Of a stretch of DNA of 64,000 nucleotides, positions 35,943-47,509 are shown piece after piece; position 1 is the first letter of the stretch; each line of letters opens with the position of its first letter. A program made the translations under genes and the position numbers. The notes under the pieces are model-generated. The model was not told the origin of the DNA, searched no databases, and saw nothing but the letters and a program-made list of their open reading frames with translations. The DNA comes from Prosapia bicincta (taxonomy: Eukaryota > Arthropoda > Insecta > Hemiptera > Cercopidae). Where the stretch lies: contig JBAIZL010000005.1 of assembly GCA_036971475.1 (NCBI GenBank), positions 238,230,690 to 238,294,689 of the forward strand. The letters run 5' to 3'.

Positions 35943-36236
35943 AAATTAAACACACTAGAACAGTATAAAATATATAGACATAGCAACACACATAAAAATG
36001 ACATCTTAAATGAACAAACACGGCACAGATCACACATACTTTTCGACCACATCACTTCTAACTTTCAAAAAAATGGTACTGAGGAAGCACAACAGCAGCA
36101 TTCCTAGCGGCAAAAATATGAGGGTGAAGAAGTCGTAAGACGAAAACGTTTCCTCCAAGTGTAAGTTAACAATTAACAACTTTTAGTTAACAAAGTCTGG
36201 TCGCAAGTAATAGCAAAACTGTAATTTGTAATTTAC
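35928..36236 (+). pseudogene. PLE third-family 3' end, plus-strand copy
   Basis: The frame continues as TCNKGHKLNTLEQYKIYRHS and ends QKNGTEEAQQQHS with a stop at 36105-36107, the same tail as the minus copy at 35193. It joins that copy head to head at about 35927 and ends before the (TA)n tract at 36270. The hammerhead at 36120-36157 has a damaged core. Confidence 0.8.
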
Positions 36237-36266
36237 AACCAGCTCGTCATGAACAGCAACAAGATT

Positions 36267-36333
<67 letters not shown>

Positions 36334-36336
<3 letters not shown>

Positions 36337-36946
36337 GTTAATATATTACTATGTAAGCAATTTTATCCACCATTAAGTGCAATAATTTTACCTTGAGTGA
36401 TGAGGCACCTTTCGGTCAATTGACCATTGTCGAATCACTGATGTTTTTCTGTTGTAGATGTTCGGTCTGTGTATTGGTGTTTGTTGACGTTACGCGCACT
36501 TTCTCTTGATCTGTGTGTATGATGTTTCTATATAGTATGTCTTCTGTATATGTTGTTTGTAGATTCATTAAATTGTTGTGTATGTTTTTATAAATGTGGT
36601 ATTTTTCTAGTGAGTTTAGTTCTATTGGGTTGTTATTTATTTCAAGTATGGTTAGGTTATTTTCGTAATTTGTTATTTCGTGTTTATGGGATATTAGGTG
36701 TGCTGCAACATTTGATACTTTAGAATTTTTGTTTTTGAATGCTCTATAATGTTCTTCAAATCTTATTTTAAATGTTCTGGTTGTTTTTCCTATGTAAAAA
36801 GCGTTACAGTTGTTGCATGTGATTTTGTAAATTCCTGATAGGTTATGTTTTTCTGAATTTGTTTTGTGGTTTGTGTTATTAAGATATTTTATTATTTTGT
36901 TGTTTGGGTAGAATACTACACTCCAACATACAAACCAAACATACAA
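36334..36946 (-). pseudogene. PLE first-family C-terminal copy
   Basis: The minus-strand frame 36416-36946 encodes NLSGIYKITCNNCNAFYIGK and the following C-terminal block, nearly identical to the 26505-28466 protein. The tail differs (STNTNTQTEHLQQK). It begins at a head-to-head junction near 36908, beyond which about 30 bp of the same element run on the plus strand (EYYTPTYKPN). The hammerhead-shaped fold is intact at 36396-36439, with stem II GGTCAATTGACC. Confidence 0.82.
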
Positions 36947-37201
36947 ATAAATATATTTATAGATTTAATAGATTTATAGATATTTATATATGTAAAGATA
37001 TTTGTTTTATTTCATTCTCTCATATTTCTTTTTGTGTTTTCTCTTCGATTGACAAAGACCACTGTGTGGTTGAAATATATCATTGTTTAAGTGCTTTTAT
37101 GTGTTTCTATTTCAAGACTACAGTGTGGACTCTTACCAAGGTAAGTCTGTCAGTCTCCTAGTCCAAAAAATCTAAATAGTCTTTACCAACCAAAACTAAC
37201 C

Positions 37202-37274
<73 letters not shown>

Positions 37275-37279
<5 letters not shown>

Positions 37280-38373
37280 CTTTAAGAAAACCTCATTGTT
37301 AATAATTTGACTTAGTAGAAGAAGATAATAATAATATTGTTCTTATAATATTATGACCCAAATTTCATGATAGAACTATTCATTGATATTGTAAATGAAT
37401 CCGGCACTAAATTTAATATTTTATTTTAAATTTAATAATGACAAGTAATATACAATAATCAGCTTCAATATTTTTTGGGGTATTTGTAGCTATTTCTTTA
37501 GTAACAAATGTATTGTAATCTGAGTATATTATACATGTTTCCTCAGAACTTCTGAAATAAATATTTCAAGTATAGTGAAATAGTATATTCCATAAATATA
37601 ACAAAATATTATAACAAAAATACAACTTTACTTCTGTTTTAAAAGATAAAATTTCATCTTAGAACTATTTTTCAACACAATGGAAATGATACGATCAATT
37701 TTGGAAAAATTTTCATTAACTCATGAATAATCTATTGCATAAAAGGTTCATTGTGTTGTTTGTATTTTACTTTTAAATAAGAATGTTATTAATAAATTTA
37801 AATTGCAAAGTCCCGGAAGCCTTTTGTAAAAAAGAAATTGTTACAGTAGAATTTCAAAGGTATTTTAGATCCAAATAACCAATTATTAGAAAAGAATATT
37901 ATTTTATAAAATTATTATTTCATATCGCATTATCAAGATATTCAGCAAATTTTACAAACGAAATGAAATTTTTATTGATGAATTTTTTATTAAAAATACA
38001 GATTGTAATTTTAACATGGTAATTAACCTAAAACTAAAACATATTGGATGTGTTAGGGAAATAGCAGAGTTAGGCAATTGTAACTTATTAGTGGTCTGGA
38101 AAAGATATCACACATTAACCATTAGATCTGTACTCTAATGGAGTCATACTGAAGGTAATTTTGCAGTTTTATCTGCGTTCAAAGTTAATAATTAAATGAA
38201 TAATTAAACCAATGTATATTTTAATGTTAGCTTAAAGTACTTATTTCATTATGCCAATACATGAAAAATTATTTTATCTTATTTAAGAGGTAAAAGTGGT
38301 TGGTTAAGTGCACTGAAAGTTTAAAAGGCGTAATATAATAACTGTATTTTTTTTTAGTATATAAATAACTTAC
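37275..38373. other. GOT1 intron 4 sequence, no recognisable feature
   Basis: AT-rich intronic DNA. No coding or repeat signal apart from the preceding (TA)n tract. Confidence 0.5.
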
Positions 38374-38455
38374 TGCATTAATACCAGGCAAGCTGAGTAC
38401 TGAGCCAAGGACAGGAACCCTTCTTAAGAAGTTTATTGCTACTGGAAAGAATCCA
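38374..38455 (-). CDS. GOT1: GOT1-family vesicle transport protein, exon 4
   Basis: 82 bp between acceptor TTCAG (AG at 38457-38456) and donor GTAAGT (38373). The first base completes a Ser codon; then GFFPVAINFLRRVPVLGSVL and SLPGINA follow. RRVPVLGS is the strongly conserved loop of the family before the last hydrophobic stretch. Confidence 0.93.
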
Positions 38456-39104
38456 CTGAAACAAAGAAAATAAAAAATTAATTACTTTTTCATATTTTCT
38501 TTAAAAAAAAGCAATATGATGAAGGAAAAGTATAATATAATTAACCCAACTAAAAGTCTATTTTTTTACAAAGAAACAAAAAAAAGTTACCAATGCCAAC
38601 AATAATTTTTAAAACAAAATACTAAAATAAAGTTATCATTGCCCACAATGCCTAAAAACAGAATATTAAAAATTACTTGCACTATATAGACAAACATTTA
38701 AATGTAAAAGTAAACAGCACCTTAAGTTTAAAGTCAGGGGGAAGACAGATAATTGGAAACTATGGAATAAATAGCAACTAAACTTAAATATTTAGTAGGT
38801 GACTCAATTTACATAACTAAGAAACATTATTTTTGCTGATACTTACCAAGACAAAGAATATAACAAAATACTAGAGTACAATAGAAACAAAATAGAAATA
38901 AAATACTAAATAGACAAAGAAGAAATAGGAAAGGAGGAACAAAAAGAGTTTTATGTGTTACTAAATAAGTTTAGGTGATGTAAGAAGTTGTTGTCGTGAT
39001 TAATGTCCGTGGCATCATCTTTCAAAACCACCTATATAACTTTTCAAACATCATATATGCTGTATTATTTTTGCAATAATTTCAGAACTTATTCTTCCAT
39101 ATAT

Positions 39105-39603
39105 ATTTAACGTTGTCCATTATTTTTCTGTTGCACTAACTTTATAAAGTTATTATTGTTAATTGTAAACAATTGTTCCACGACTAATTGCAATTAATTT
39201 CTACCTTTTTTGATGAGGCACGATTCGGTCACTTGACCATTGTCGAATCCTGTGATGTTGATACTTGTTGTCATATGTTTCATCGTGTGCCGAGTACATG
39301 ATGTTTTGAAGAGTGTTTGTCTACATATGTTGTCTGTTGGTTAATTAGGTTGTTGTGCATGTTCCTATAAATGTGGTATTTTTCTAGTGAGTTTAGTTTT
39401 ATTAGGTTATTATTTATTTCAAGTACAGTTAGGTTATTTTTTTAACTTGTTGTTTTATGTTTATGTGATATTTGGTGTTCTGCTACATTTGATGCTTTTT
39501 TATTTTTAGTTATGAATGCTCTGTAATGTTCTAAAATATCTTATCTTGAATGATTTAGTTGTTTATCCTATATAAAATGTGTTGCAGTCTTTACATGTAA
39601 TTT
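39105..39603 (-). pseudogene. PLE first-family 3' part, decayed
   Basis: The minus strand encodes KITCKDCNTFYIG followed by a stop, then a degraded C-terminal block and the 3' terminal fold (39215-39257, with stem III altered). It is interrupted upstream by a non-LTR retrotransposon fragment. Confidence 0.7.
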
Positions 39604-40185
39604 TGGGGAGCGGCTGCAGCAACGCACATTAAAAAACTTCGAGTGATTCAATCGGCTGCCTTAAGAATTTGCCTTGGCTGTCCCAAAACCATTCCCATTG
39701 CAGCAATGGAAATAGAATTATCAATAGAACCCATAGATTTACTGCTAGAAGAACAAACATGGAATAAACATCTAAAAACCCTCTCACTACACATAACCTG
39801 TCCACTACACTCTTTAAAAGACACGACAATCATACACTCACAGTATCAATTTGCTCGCTGCTGAAATGCCTTCTGAGACTCCAGAGGAAATCCCAGTCTG
39901 CAACCACGAACCCCCTTGGAAGCAGAATGAAATAATGGTAACTCTAAACTTACCTTCTTGACTAACTAAAGAAGACCCCCAGGAGGCACTTCGGCGAGAG
40001 TCACTGGAAATGATTCAGAATCTGTACCCAGACTCCGTTCAAATCTACACCGATGGGTCAATAGATCTAGTCCAAGATAAGTCAGGAGCAGGCTACTATA
40101 ACCACTTCACCAAAGAAGAAAATTACATACCAGCAAATGCAGCATCCAGTGTCGATGCAGAGTTGCACTATGTAAGATGTTTTGA
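39604..40185 (+). pseudogene. non-LTR retrotransposon fragment (RT end and RNase H start)
   Basis: The plus strand encodes AALRICLGCPKTIPIAAMEI, then LLLEEQTWNKHLKTL, the connector after the reverse transcriptase. After a frame break, YTDGSIDLVQDKSGAGYY follows, the first catalytic Asp motif of RNase H, and DAELHYVRC, a degraded second motif. It replaces the reverse transcriptase core of the surrounding minus-strand PLE. Not the same family as the element at 42153. Confidence 0.75.
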
Positions 40186-41186
40186 AGTTAATTAGTGGTC
40201 TGAATGGTGTGTTGGGTTTTGGATTTTAGGTATGCCTGTTAATATTGGTGCGCATGGTTTGAATGGTATTGTAGTCTTGTGTGGTATTTTAAATTGTTGT
40301 TATAAGTTAGGGAATTTCTGTGTGTACCTATAAGGTTTTTTATTGTATTAAGGTATTTGTTAGTTGGGTCTGGGATTTGTTCGTATTTATTATTTTTTAT
40401 GTGGTTTGTCATTGAACTGATGTATTTGGTGTTTTCGATTATTACCGGTGTGTTTGTTTTATCTGATTTTAGTACTACGTTGTCATTATTTTTTAGTTTA
40501 TGTTTAAGTTCCAAAATTTCTTTATTGTTTATGTATTGTTTTGTTTTTTGGTTGTTTTGTGTTTTTATTAGGTTAGTACTATTATTAATGCTATTTCTTA
40601 TGTGTTCTGTGTTTTGGTGACTAATTTTATTGATTTTAGATTCCAAGTCAATTATAATGCTTTTTATTATTTGGTTTTTGTTGAAATTGTGAAAAAGTTA
40701 TATTTAAAAAAACTTATTTTTTATTTTTCAGTGAATTGTTTTTGTTAGGTTTATGAATTTGTTGTTGTAACCGACGTGGTTTGGTTGTTGGTTTGTTTTT
40801 AGGTAATGTTGTTTTTGTAAATTTTCCATTTTTTTGTTATGTATATTTATTCTATTTATTTTGTTTTTAATTATCATTTGTTGTATTTTTCGTGTATTAT
40901 TGGTGTAAGTGTATCAAATGATTTCATAATTTCTAAATTAGTTGTGTACAGTTGTAGGTTAATTTGACATTTTTTGTGGTAAGCAGATTTGATATTTTCT
41001 TTAATCACTTGTAATTCGGCTATTTTTGTTGCTTTGTTTTGTAAGTTTAGTTTTGCGTATTTAGGTGTAATGTTAAGTGATATGCATTTTTTATTGAAAC
41101 TTAACCTATTATGCAGTTTTGAAGTTTGATGTTAGGTTGAGAAATTTCAAGTAGAGTTGTTTACCTTGGTTGGTGTTAAAATTGTG
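40186..41186 (-). pseudogene. PLE first-family N-terminal region
   Basis: The frame 40239-40646 (minus) encodes KISHQNTEHIRNSINN, LKSDKTNTPVIIENTKYI and KYEQIPDPTNKYL, parallel to the start of the 26505 ORF. PILTGIPKI-like residues follow at about 40190-40250 in a shifted frame. Upstream, 40650-41186 keeps further PLE-like minus-strand composition, possibly the native N-terminus that is missing from the 26505 copy, but with stops and frameshifts. Confidence 0.7.
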
Positions 41187-41420
41187 ATATTTAACGTTGT
41201 CCATTATTTTTCTATTGGACTGACTTTATAAAGTAATTATTGTTAATTGTAAACAATTGTTTCACCACTAAGTGCAATTAATTTTTACCTTTCGGTCACT
41301 TGTCGAATGTCAACAATGGTGAGACAATGGTCAAGTGACCAAAAGGTGATTCATCACAAAAGGTGAAAATTAATTCCACTTAGAGATGGAACAATTGTTT
41401 AGAATTAACAATAATAATTT
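41187..41420. repeat. head-to-head pair of PLE 3' termini
   Basis: Minus-strand (41187-41300) and plus-strand (41305-41420) copies of the terminal ~115 bp face each other. The plus piece retains GACAATGGTCAAGTGACC and TTCATCAC of the hammerhead-shaped fold. Confidence 0.65.
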
Positions 41421-42142
41421 ATATATATTATAATATTTTTTATAAAGAAGAATTTTTTCTTGAATGGATAATTTAATTTCTATTAAATTTAAAAACAAAA
41501 ACTCAGGAATAATTTAAATTCTTTCAATTTTAACAATTTTTTAATTTACACAATAAACAGAACAAAAACACTCAACAAGTTTCAACACAATAGACTAAAC
41601 TTAATTCTTAATATTTAAGTTACAAGATTTTATAACCTAGGCTATTTTCTAAGACCTCTTAATATCTCGGGGTTTTATGCATGGGCTATACCTTCTAACT
41701 CTTTGGTTAATTAAATAAATTTTAATAAATAAGATTAATTTTAGAAAATAGTTTTAATAATTAGCTTCGTGATGTAAATTCTTAAATTTGGAATAAGAAA
41801 AAGGTCCCTAACCTGTTTGAACTGGATTAGGCTTTCTTACTACTAAACTATTATATTATTTCAAGATATTCTAATAATTTATAATTTTAGATTTTCTTAT
41901 AAATTTAAAAGTTCACTAAAGGTTTATTTTTATAGCGCTATGTACTTATCAATTTTCGGAGTTTTGCTGGTTGTTCATATAAGATTCAGTTCTCTTTAAA
42001 TTTTATGTTTCACACACAATTAAATTCTTTTTGGTTACTTTAATTATAATAAACTGTATTATAAGTTTTACATTCACTTATTTTCGTTTTATTTTGGCCA
42101 AGTTTCTTCACAAATTCGTATAATTTTGATGAGATGCTTCAA
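41421..42142. other. GOT1 intron 3, no recognisable feature
   Basis: AT-rich intronic sequence up to the target duplication of the non-LTR element. Confidence 0.5.
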
Positions 42143-42739
42143 ACGGGATTTTCCCGGCTAGCTGGCCTGAGCAACCGGGCGGGTCCACAGGTGGCGGATA
42201 GTGGGATGGCCTACAGATATGTAGGTTACCTGTGAATAAGGATTCCGGAAGGTTTCTGAATAAGCAGGCCTGGACCAAGGCAATGGTTCAAAGGTGAGGA
42301 ATTATCCCTCCTCGTCAGTCAACCGGTTGGGTGTGGTAGAAATAACTGCTCTGACTGGGGAGACTGGGGTAGTTGGGAATTAAGTCCTCATAATGCTACT
42401 CTCACCTCCCAGGTGAACAAGGGCAATGCGGCAGTGAAGTATGGGCGGGAAACTACCCTAACGACACAGTTGTAAAAAAGAGAGTAAAGCAGGCTGTTCG
42501 CTCCATGAGCAACAGTTAATAATGTCCTGAACTTGGGGTGTGCTTCAAGGTCAGTGACTGAATACCCAATCCAAGGTGGAAGGCATCGTGCCGAAGGATG
42601 AATGGCTGCAGGGTATAAAATGCAGTCGCACACGATACCCTTGAGGAACCAGACAAAATCTCATTGTATGTTGTCTTGCCAGGGCAGTGGGGGCTCTGCT
42701 CTGGTCGACCGTTATTTCCCCCATACTCGTGGGACGTTA

Positions 42740-43800
42740 ATGGACCAAATAAGTAAGAGAATTGATTTTGAGACTGCACAGACAGTGGGAGCCAATGAGA
42801 CGGCAAACCGTGAGTCTGTAGCAGATGTGTCAACGGCAACAATCACTGGGGGTGCGGGGGCGGCTGTCAAGAGGCCGACTGCAGAAACAGGTGAAATGAC
42901 TGTAGAGTTGAGCACGCTGTCTTTACGGAGAAAGCGTATGAGTAGAGCGGCCAAAAGGCGGCTCCGAAGAGAACAGGCGAGAGCAGCGGGAGGGCCAATA
43001 ATCCTGACAAAACAAAGGGGAGGCCACAACCGAGCCGAGCTTGTCAAAGTCCAGAGCTTGGATGTTGTGAGGAGGGAGGTGCAACAGGGAAGCAATCAAC
43101 CAAGAGCACCAAACCCCAGCACGTCCAAAAGGCCTAGGAGTGCGATGTCCAATCCCTCTCCAGTGGAGGGTGGAAAGAAGAAAGTGAAGCTGGGACAAGG
43201 GGGGGATGCAGCAATGTCTTTGAGCTCATACGGCGATACCCTTCGGCAAAAGCTAGCCATTGTCCCAGTTAGTTACCCAGAGAGACAACTCTCGGAAGTG
43301 ATGGCGTTGGAGCTGGAGGAGCTGTTCTTCTCAGAACTGCTGTCCGCTGAGACGGAGAGTGGGGATAGAGGGTTCAGGACAGCATACTTAGAGAGGGGGG
43401 CTCTAAATGCTCCTCACGGGAGAGCCTGGAGTGGGTCCTTCGGGTCCTGCCAAGCTTCACCCTGAGTGAGGGGGTAAAGTTGAGGGCAGGGCCACCCAAG
43501 GAGATCTTTTGCATTGCAAAGGTTTCAATGTGGGTGCCCAAACCCTACAATGACAAGGAGCCGGAAGAGATCCTGAAGGTGGTCAAAACCCAGAACCCTG
43601 GGATAGTTCAGGATACTTGGAAGGCGATTATTAGGAAAAGGGAGGATGCAGGTCTTACCCTGATCCTGTATATAGGAGAGGGCTCCCTCAGGGCACTGCG
43701 GAACAACAACCTGAGGGTGAACGTGGGGCTGAGACAGGCCACGTTCAAGGTGCTCTCTAGTCCTGGGGCTGCTCTGCTGACCCAGGCAACTGCGAAGTAA
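42740..43800 (+). pseudogene. non-LTR ORF1 (gag-like), one frameshift
   Basis: The likely start is ATG at 42740 (MDQISKRIDF); an in-frame ATG at 42602 is also possible. The protein is rich in basic residues (RRKRMSRAAKRRLRREQARA), fitting an RNA-binding role in the retrotransposition particle. A frame change near 43400, beside a run of G, moves the frame to the one that closes at 43798-43800; reading across it gives continuous family-like sequence (WVLRVLPSFTLSEGVKLRAG). No CCHC knuckle is visible here. Confidence 0.75.
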
Positions 43801-43808
43801 GCAGAACG

Positions 43809-44560
43809 ATGATCAAGATCCTCCAAGTGAACCTACAGCATAGCAGGGCGGCTAGTGCTGTAGTGTGTAGGATGCTGGACAGGGGAGAGGTGTACTTGGT
43901 TCTCATCCAGGAGCCATGGATTTCTGGAGGACGAATATGCGGGCTGGCGACATCTGGAGGTAAGTTGTTGTATGATAAGGGCTCCGGTGTTCCCAGGACG
44001 TGTATCCTGGTTAGGAGGGGGTTGAGGGCTTTTGTACTAACGGACTTCTACTGCAGGGACTTGGTAGCAGTGATGGTGGAGCTGCGGGCGGAGGGGAGGA
44101 TGAAGAGGCTGAACCTGGCCACGGCATATCTTCCCTTTGACTATGCGGGGGCTCTACCAACACAAGAGCTGAGGAGGCTGGTCGAGCACTGCGGGGCTGT
44201 GGATGAGGAGCTGCTAGTGGGGATGGATGCTAACTCCCAACACACTTCGTGGGGAAGTACAGGTACCAACACTAGAGGTGAGGAACTTTTAGCTTATCTT
44301 AGCTCTAAGAATTTACTAGTCTTAAATTAGGGGGAAGAGTCGACGTTTGTCACTAGGGCCAGACAGGAGGTCCTGGACATTACGGTGGCATCAAACCAGA
44401 TGGTATGTCCTATCGAACCATAGGTATGTACTAAATTGGCATGTGTCGGATGAACCATCTTCTTCTGACCACAGGCATATTAGGTATGATATCTCCCTAA
44501 ATCCAGCCAAGCTTCGGCCAACCAGGGATCCAAGAAATCCTGCGAGGGAGCTCTCCATCA
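43809..44560 (+). pseudogene. non-LTR ORF2: apurinic-like endonuclease domain
   Basis: The ATG at 43809 starts eight bases after the ORF1 stop. ILQVNLQHSRAAS opens the exonuclease-endonuclease-phosphatase fold; QEPW (catalytic Glu), GMDANSQHTSWGS and SSDHR follow. A TAG at 44328 interrupts; the same frame resumes as GEESTFVTRARQEVLDI, and frameshifts occur near 44400. This domain nicks the target DNA. Sequence jumps abruptly near 44560 to the middle of the reverse transcriptase, so its N-terminal part is deleted. Confidence 0.8.
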
Positions 44561-44561
44561 A

Positions 44562-45433
44562 GTGGTTGGTAGGATTGAGCAAATAAACGCTAAGAAAGGT
44601 TGTGCCATAGGTGCCTTCCTCGACATTGAAGGGGCTTTCAATAACCACTCAGTGGAGATGATGGTAAATGGTGCAAGACGTCATGGAGTGGATGCGACCA
44701 CTTGTGGTTGGATAAATTCCATGTTAACAAACACAAGCATTTCTGTAGAGGTGGCAAGGGGAGGTCAGAAGGGCGAAGACAAGTCTGGGCTGTGCACAGG
44801 GGGGGGGGGGGGTTCTCTCTCCTCTGTTGTGGTGCCTAGTGGTTGACAACCTTATTCAACTCCTGAATGAACAGGGGTACTTCTGTCTGGGATATGCGGA
44901 CGACATAGTTGTTCTGATCCTGGGCAGATTCCCTGATATAGTCCTTGAGGTAATCAGAAATCCTCTACGACTGATTGAAAGAGTGGTGTAATAAGGAGAA
45001 CCTTAGGGTAAATCCGAAAAAGACTGCTATTATTAACTTCACCAGACAGCGAAAAGATCTGACTACCAGGATGCCTCGCTTGTTTGGTGAATACCTTGAG
45101 TTTGTGGGGGAGGTGAAGTACCTGGGAGTTACTCTGGACAGGAAACTCACCTGGAACCCACATCTTGAGAGGACAGTTAACAGGGCCAAAAGGGCACTGA
45201 TGACTGTGAGAAGAATGGTGGGTAAGAAATGGGGACTGAAGCCATCAATGATGCACTGGATGTATCTGAGGGTGATAAGACCTATGATTACCTATGGTGC
45301 TCTGGTGTGGTGGACAAAGGCCAACCAGGCACAGATAAGAGCTCAACTGAGCTCTATCCAGAGATTGGCTTGTCCAGTGCACACTGAGAGCGATGTCAAC
45401 TACACCTGGTGCAGCAATGGAAATAATGCTTAA
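44562..45433 (+). pseudogene. non-LTR reverse transcriptase, deleted and frameshifted
   Basis: FLDIEGAFNN (motif A Asp) near 44620 and, after a run of G (44801-44812) that breaks the frame, catalytic YADD at 44893-44904. EWCNKENLRVNPKKT and VKYLGVTLDRKLTWNPHLE follow, typical of the thumb side of non-LTR enzymes. The fingers region before motif A is missing. Another frame break near 45390 leads to the RNase H part. Confidence 0.85.
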
Positions 45434-46478
45434 CCTCCCCCCCCCCCTTGAGCTTGTCCTTAGGGGAGAGGCGAGGCTGGCGGCATGGAGATTGCGCAAC
45501 TCGAACAACTGGGCTAACCTCCCAGATGTTTCGGGACATATAAGTATCGAGTGCGTGGTCAAAGAACCCGTCTTGGAAATGGGCAGTGACCATATTACTC
45601 GAACGTTTGCACCTGACCAGGCCCACCAAACTGTGATGGAATGGTCAGGGACATTAACATCGGGAGCTCAGATCTGGTATGCAGATGGCTCCAAGATGGA
45701 CTTCAGCACTGGAGCGGGGGTGTATTATAAAAACCCAAGGGTAAAACTAGTTTTTTCCTTGGGGAGGCATACCTCTGTCTTTCAGGCCGAAATATATGCC
45801 TGTCTGGGAGAGATAGCAAGAAGGGGAACAAACGGGACCCGGATTGCTATTTTCTCCGACAGTCAGGCAGCAATTAAGATACTAAACGGACATGTGGTCA
45901 CCTCGGCCATAGTCAGGGAGTGGCTAAATAACCTACAAGCCCTGGCAAGGTACAATCAAATCAAGATAGGTTGGGTGCCAAGGCATAGGAAAATACTTGG
46001 ACATGAAGCCGCAGATGCGCTGGCCAGAGAGGGGTCTTCGACTCCCCTGATTGGACCGGAGCCTGCGGTAGGTATTTCCAAATCCATGGTCAAGATGGCA
46101 GTGCGAAGGTGGATGGCTGAAAGACACTGTGAGCACTGGATCAGGGCTGAAGGGATGAGACACAGTAAGCTAACCCTTAGGAAACCTTCCTTGGGGCAGC
46201 AGAAGAGTCTCATCTATATGTCTAGGCAGGAAATGAGGATAGCCACAGGTCTACTCACGGGACACGGTGAACTAAGGAAACATCTGCATAAAATGGGTAT
46301 CTACAAAGATGAACCAGTGTGCAGATTATGCGCCAGGAACTGGAGACTGCCACACACATTATTTACAGATGTGAAGCACTTGCCGAGAGGCGCTTCAACC
46401 TCTTTGGTGGATGCTGAAGGTAAAACACTAGTCAGGAAACTCCTAAACCTGGTAAGAGGGAAGGGGCTATTTGACTAG
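45393..46478 (+). pseudogene. non-LTR RNase H domain and C-terminus
   Basis: A 361-codon open frame. The four RNase H acidic residues are in place: YADGSKM (Asp), FQAEIYA (Glu), FSDSQAA (Asp) and GHEAADALA (His/Asp). The domain removes RNA from the RNA-DNA hybrid. A CRLC near 46320 starts a zinc knuckle whose remainder (ELETATHIIYRC) is encoded in another frame, placing a 1-2 base indel near 46335. The native ORF2 is longer; the first Met here is not a true start. Confidence 0.82.
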
Positions 46479-46577
46479 ATCAGGGAGGTAAGTACAATAT
46501 ACCTTAAGGTAGCACTGCTTCGGGCAGTTTAAAACCCGCTCCCAAGTTAATAAAAAAAAAAAAAAAAACGGGATTTT

Positions 46578-47311
46578 GGCTTCTAAGAATGGCTTCGCTT
46601 TGTTCGGCTGCCCACGCCAGACTAACGCGTCGTTTTTATTTTTAAAATGTTTAAAACGTGGCACCGATTCCTTCTCCAAACTCCATATTAATTACCCATA
46701 AACCTTTGCTTTCATGTAATGAGGTTCGTTTTTTTCCCACTAGAGTCGACTGTAACACTAACCTACTTTCTTGGCTTTAAACTTGATCAACTAATGAAAT
46801 TGTTTTCAACCGTTTTAATTTGGTTAACATACTGCTTCACCTATCCTATCCTCAATAAACCTTCCAGTGTTTATTTAAATTACTATTATTTGTGTGTGCA
46901 GTGTCTTTGCTTTTTACTTTTGTAATAATTCCGAAATGTGTGTGTTTGGCATAGGTTAATACAAACATAACCCCGATTGTTTACAATCGTGTTTTACCTT
47001 CTCTTTCAAGTAATTACTTATGCCCTATGTTAACAAAGTTTACAATTTTTTTTATTTGATTATTATAAGATTATCTTGTTCTAATTTTATTTGTTAGGTT
47101 ATTTGATCCAACAAATTTCCTAATGCATTCTTTCCAGTTCAGAATCTTTTTTATATGTTAAAACCTTTTCTAGGCTTTCACCTAAAATTAGTTTTAATTT
47201 AATCTAACCAATCTCTTAATGAATTTCTCCGATTTCACATTTTGTGTGAGTTATTTCTAATCTGTTCTTCCAATTCTTAAACAACATTATATAGCCCATT
47301 CTATAAATGTT

Positions 47312-47314
<3 letters not shown>
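46578..47314. other. GOT1 intron 3, no recognisable feature
   Basis: AT-rich, ending in a (TA)n tract at 47315-47390. Confidence 0.5.
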
Positions 47315-47401
<87 letters not shown>

Positions 47402-47509
47402 CACACATATATATACACATTATCGAAAATCTGAGTCCTGATTTTCTGAGCTTCTGTTAAATTTAAGCCATTTTCTATTTGAGCTAATTTTATCTATTTG
47501 AAAGAAAAT

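Larger units (their letters stand above)
42153..46567 (+). mobile_element. non-LTR retrotransposon (RNase H-bearing, R1/LOA-group-like)
   Basis: The direct repeat ACGGGATTTT (42143-42152 and 46568-46577) flanks an element that ends in a pure poly(A) of about 18 nt: the signature of target-primed reverse transcription. The element is GC-rich against AT-rich surroundings. Order: 5' UTR, ORF1 (gag-like), ORF2 with endonuclease, partial reverse transcriptase, RNase H and a terminal zinc-knuckle region. Internal deletions, stops and frameshifts make it inactive. It sits in GOT1 intron 3 in opposite orientation. Confidence 0.9.

Noticed and set aside
22832..37274. CRISPR array or satellite from regularly recurring (TA)n tracts
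   Set aside because: Irregular spacing, no unique spacers, eukaryotic context; they are microsatellites at PLE ends.
42388..43198. Several ORFs on the minus strand of the non-LTR element
   Set aside because: Antisense shadows of a GC-rich coding region; no family similarity.
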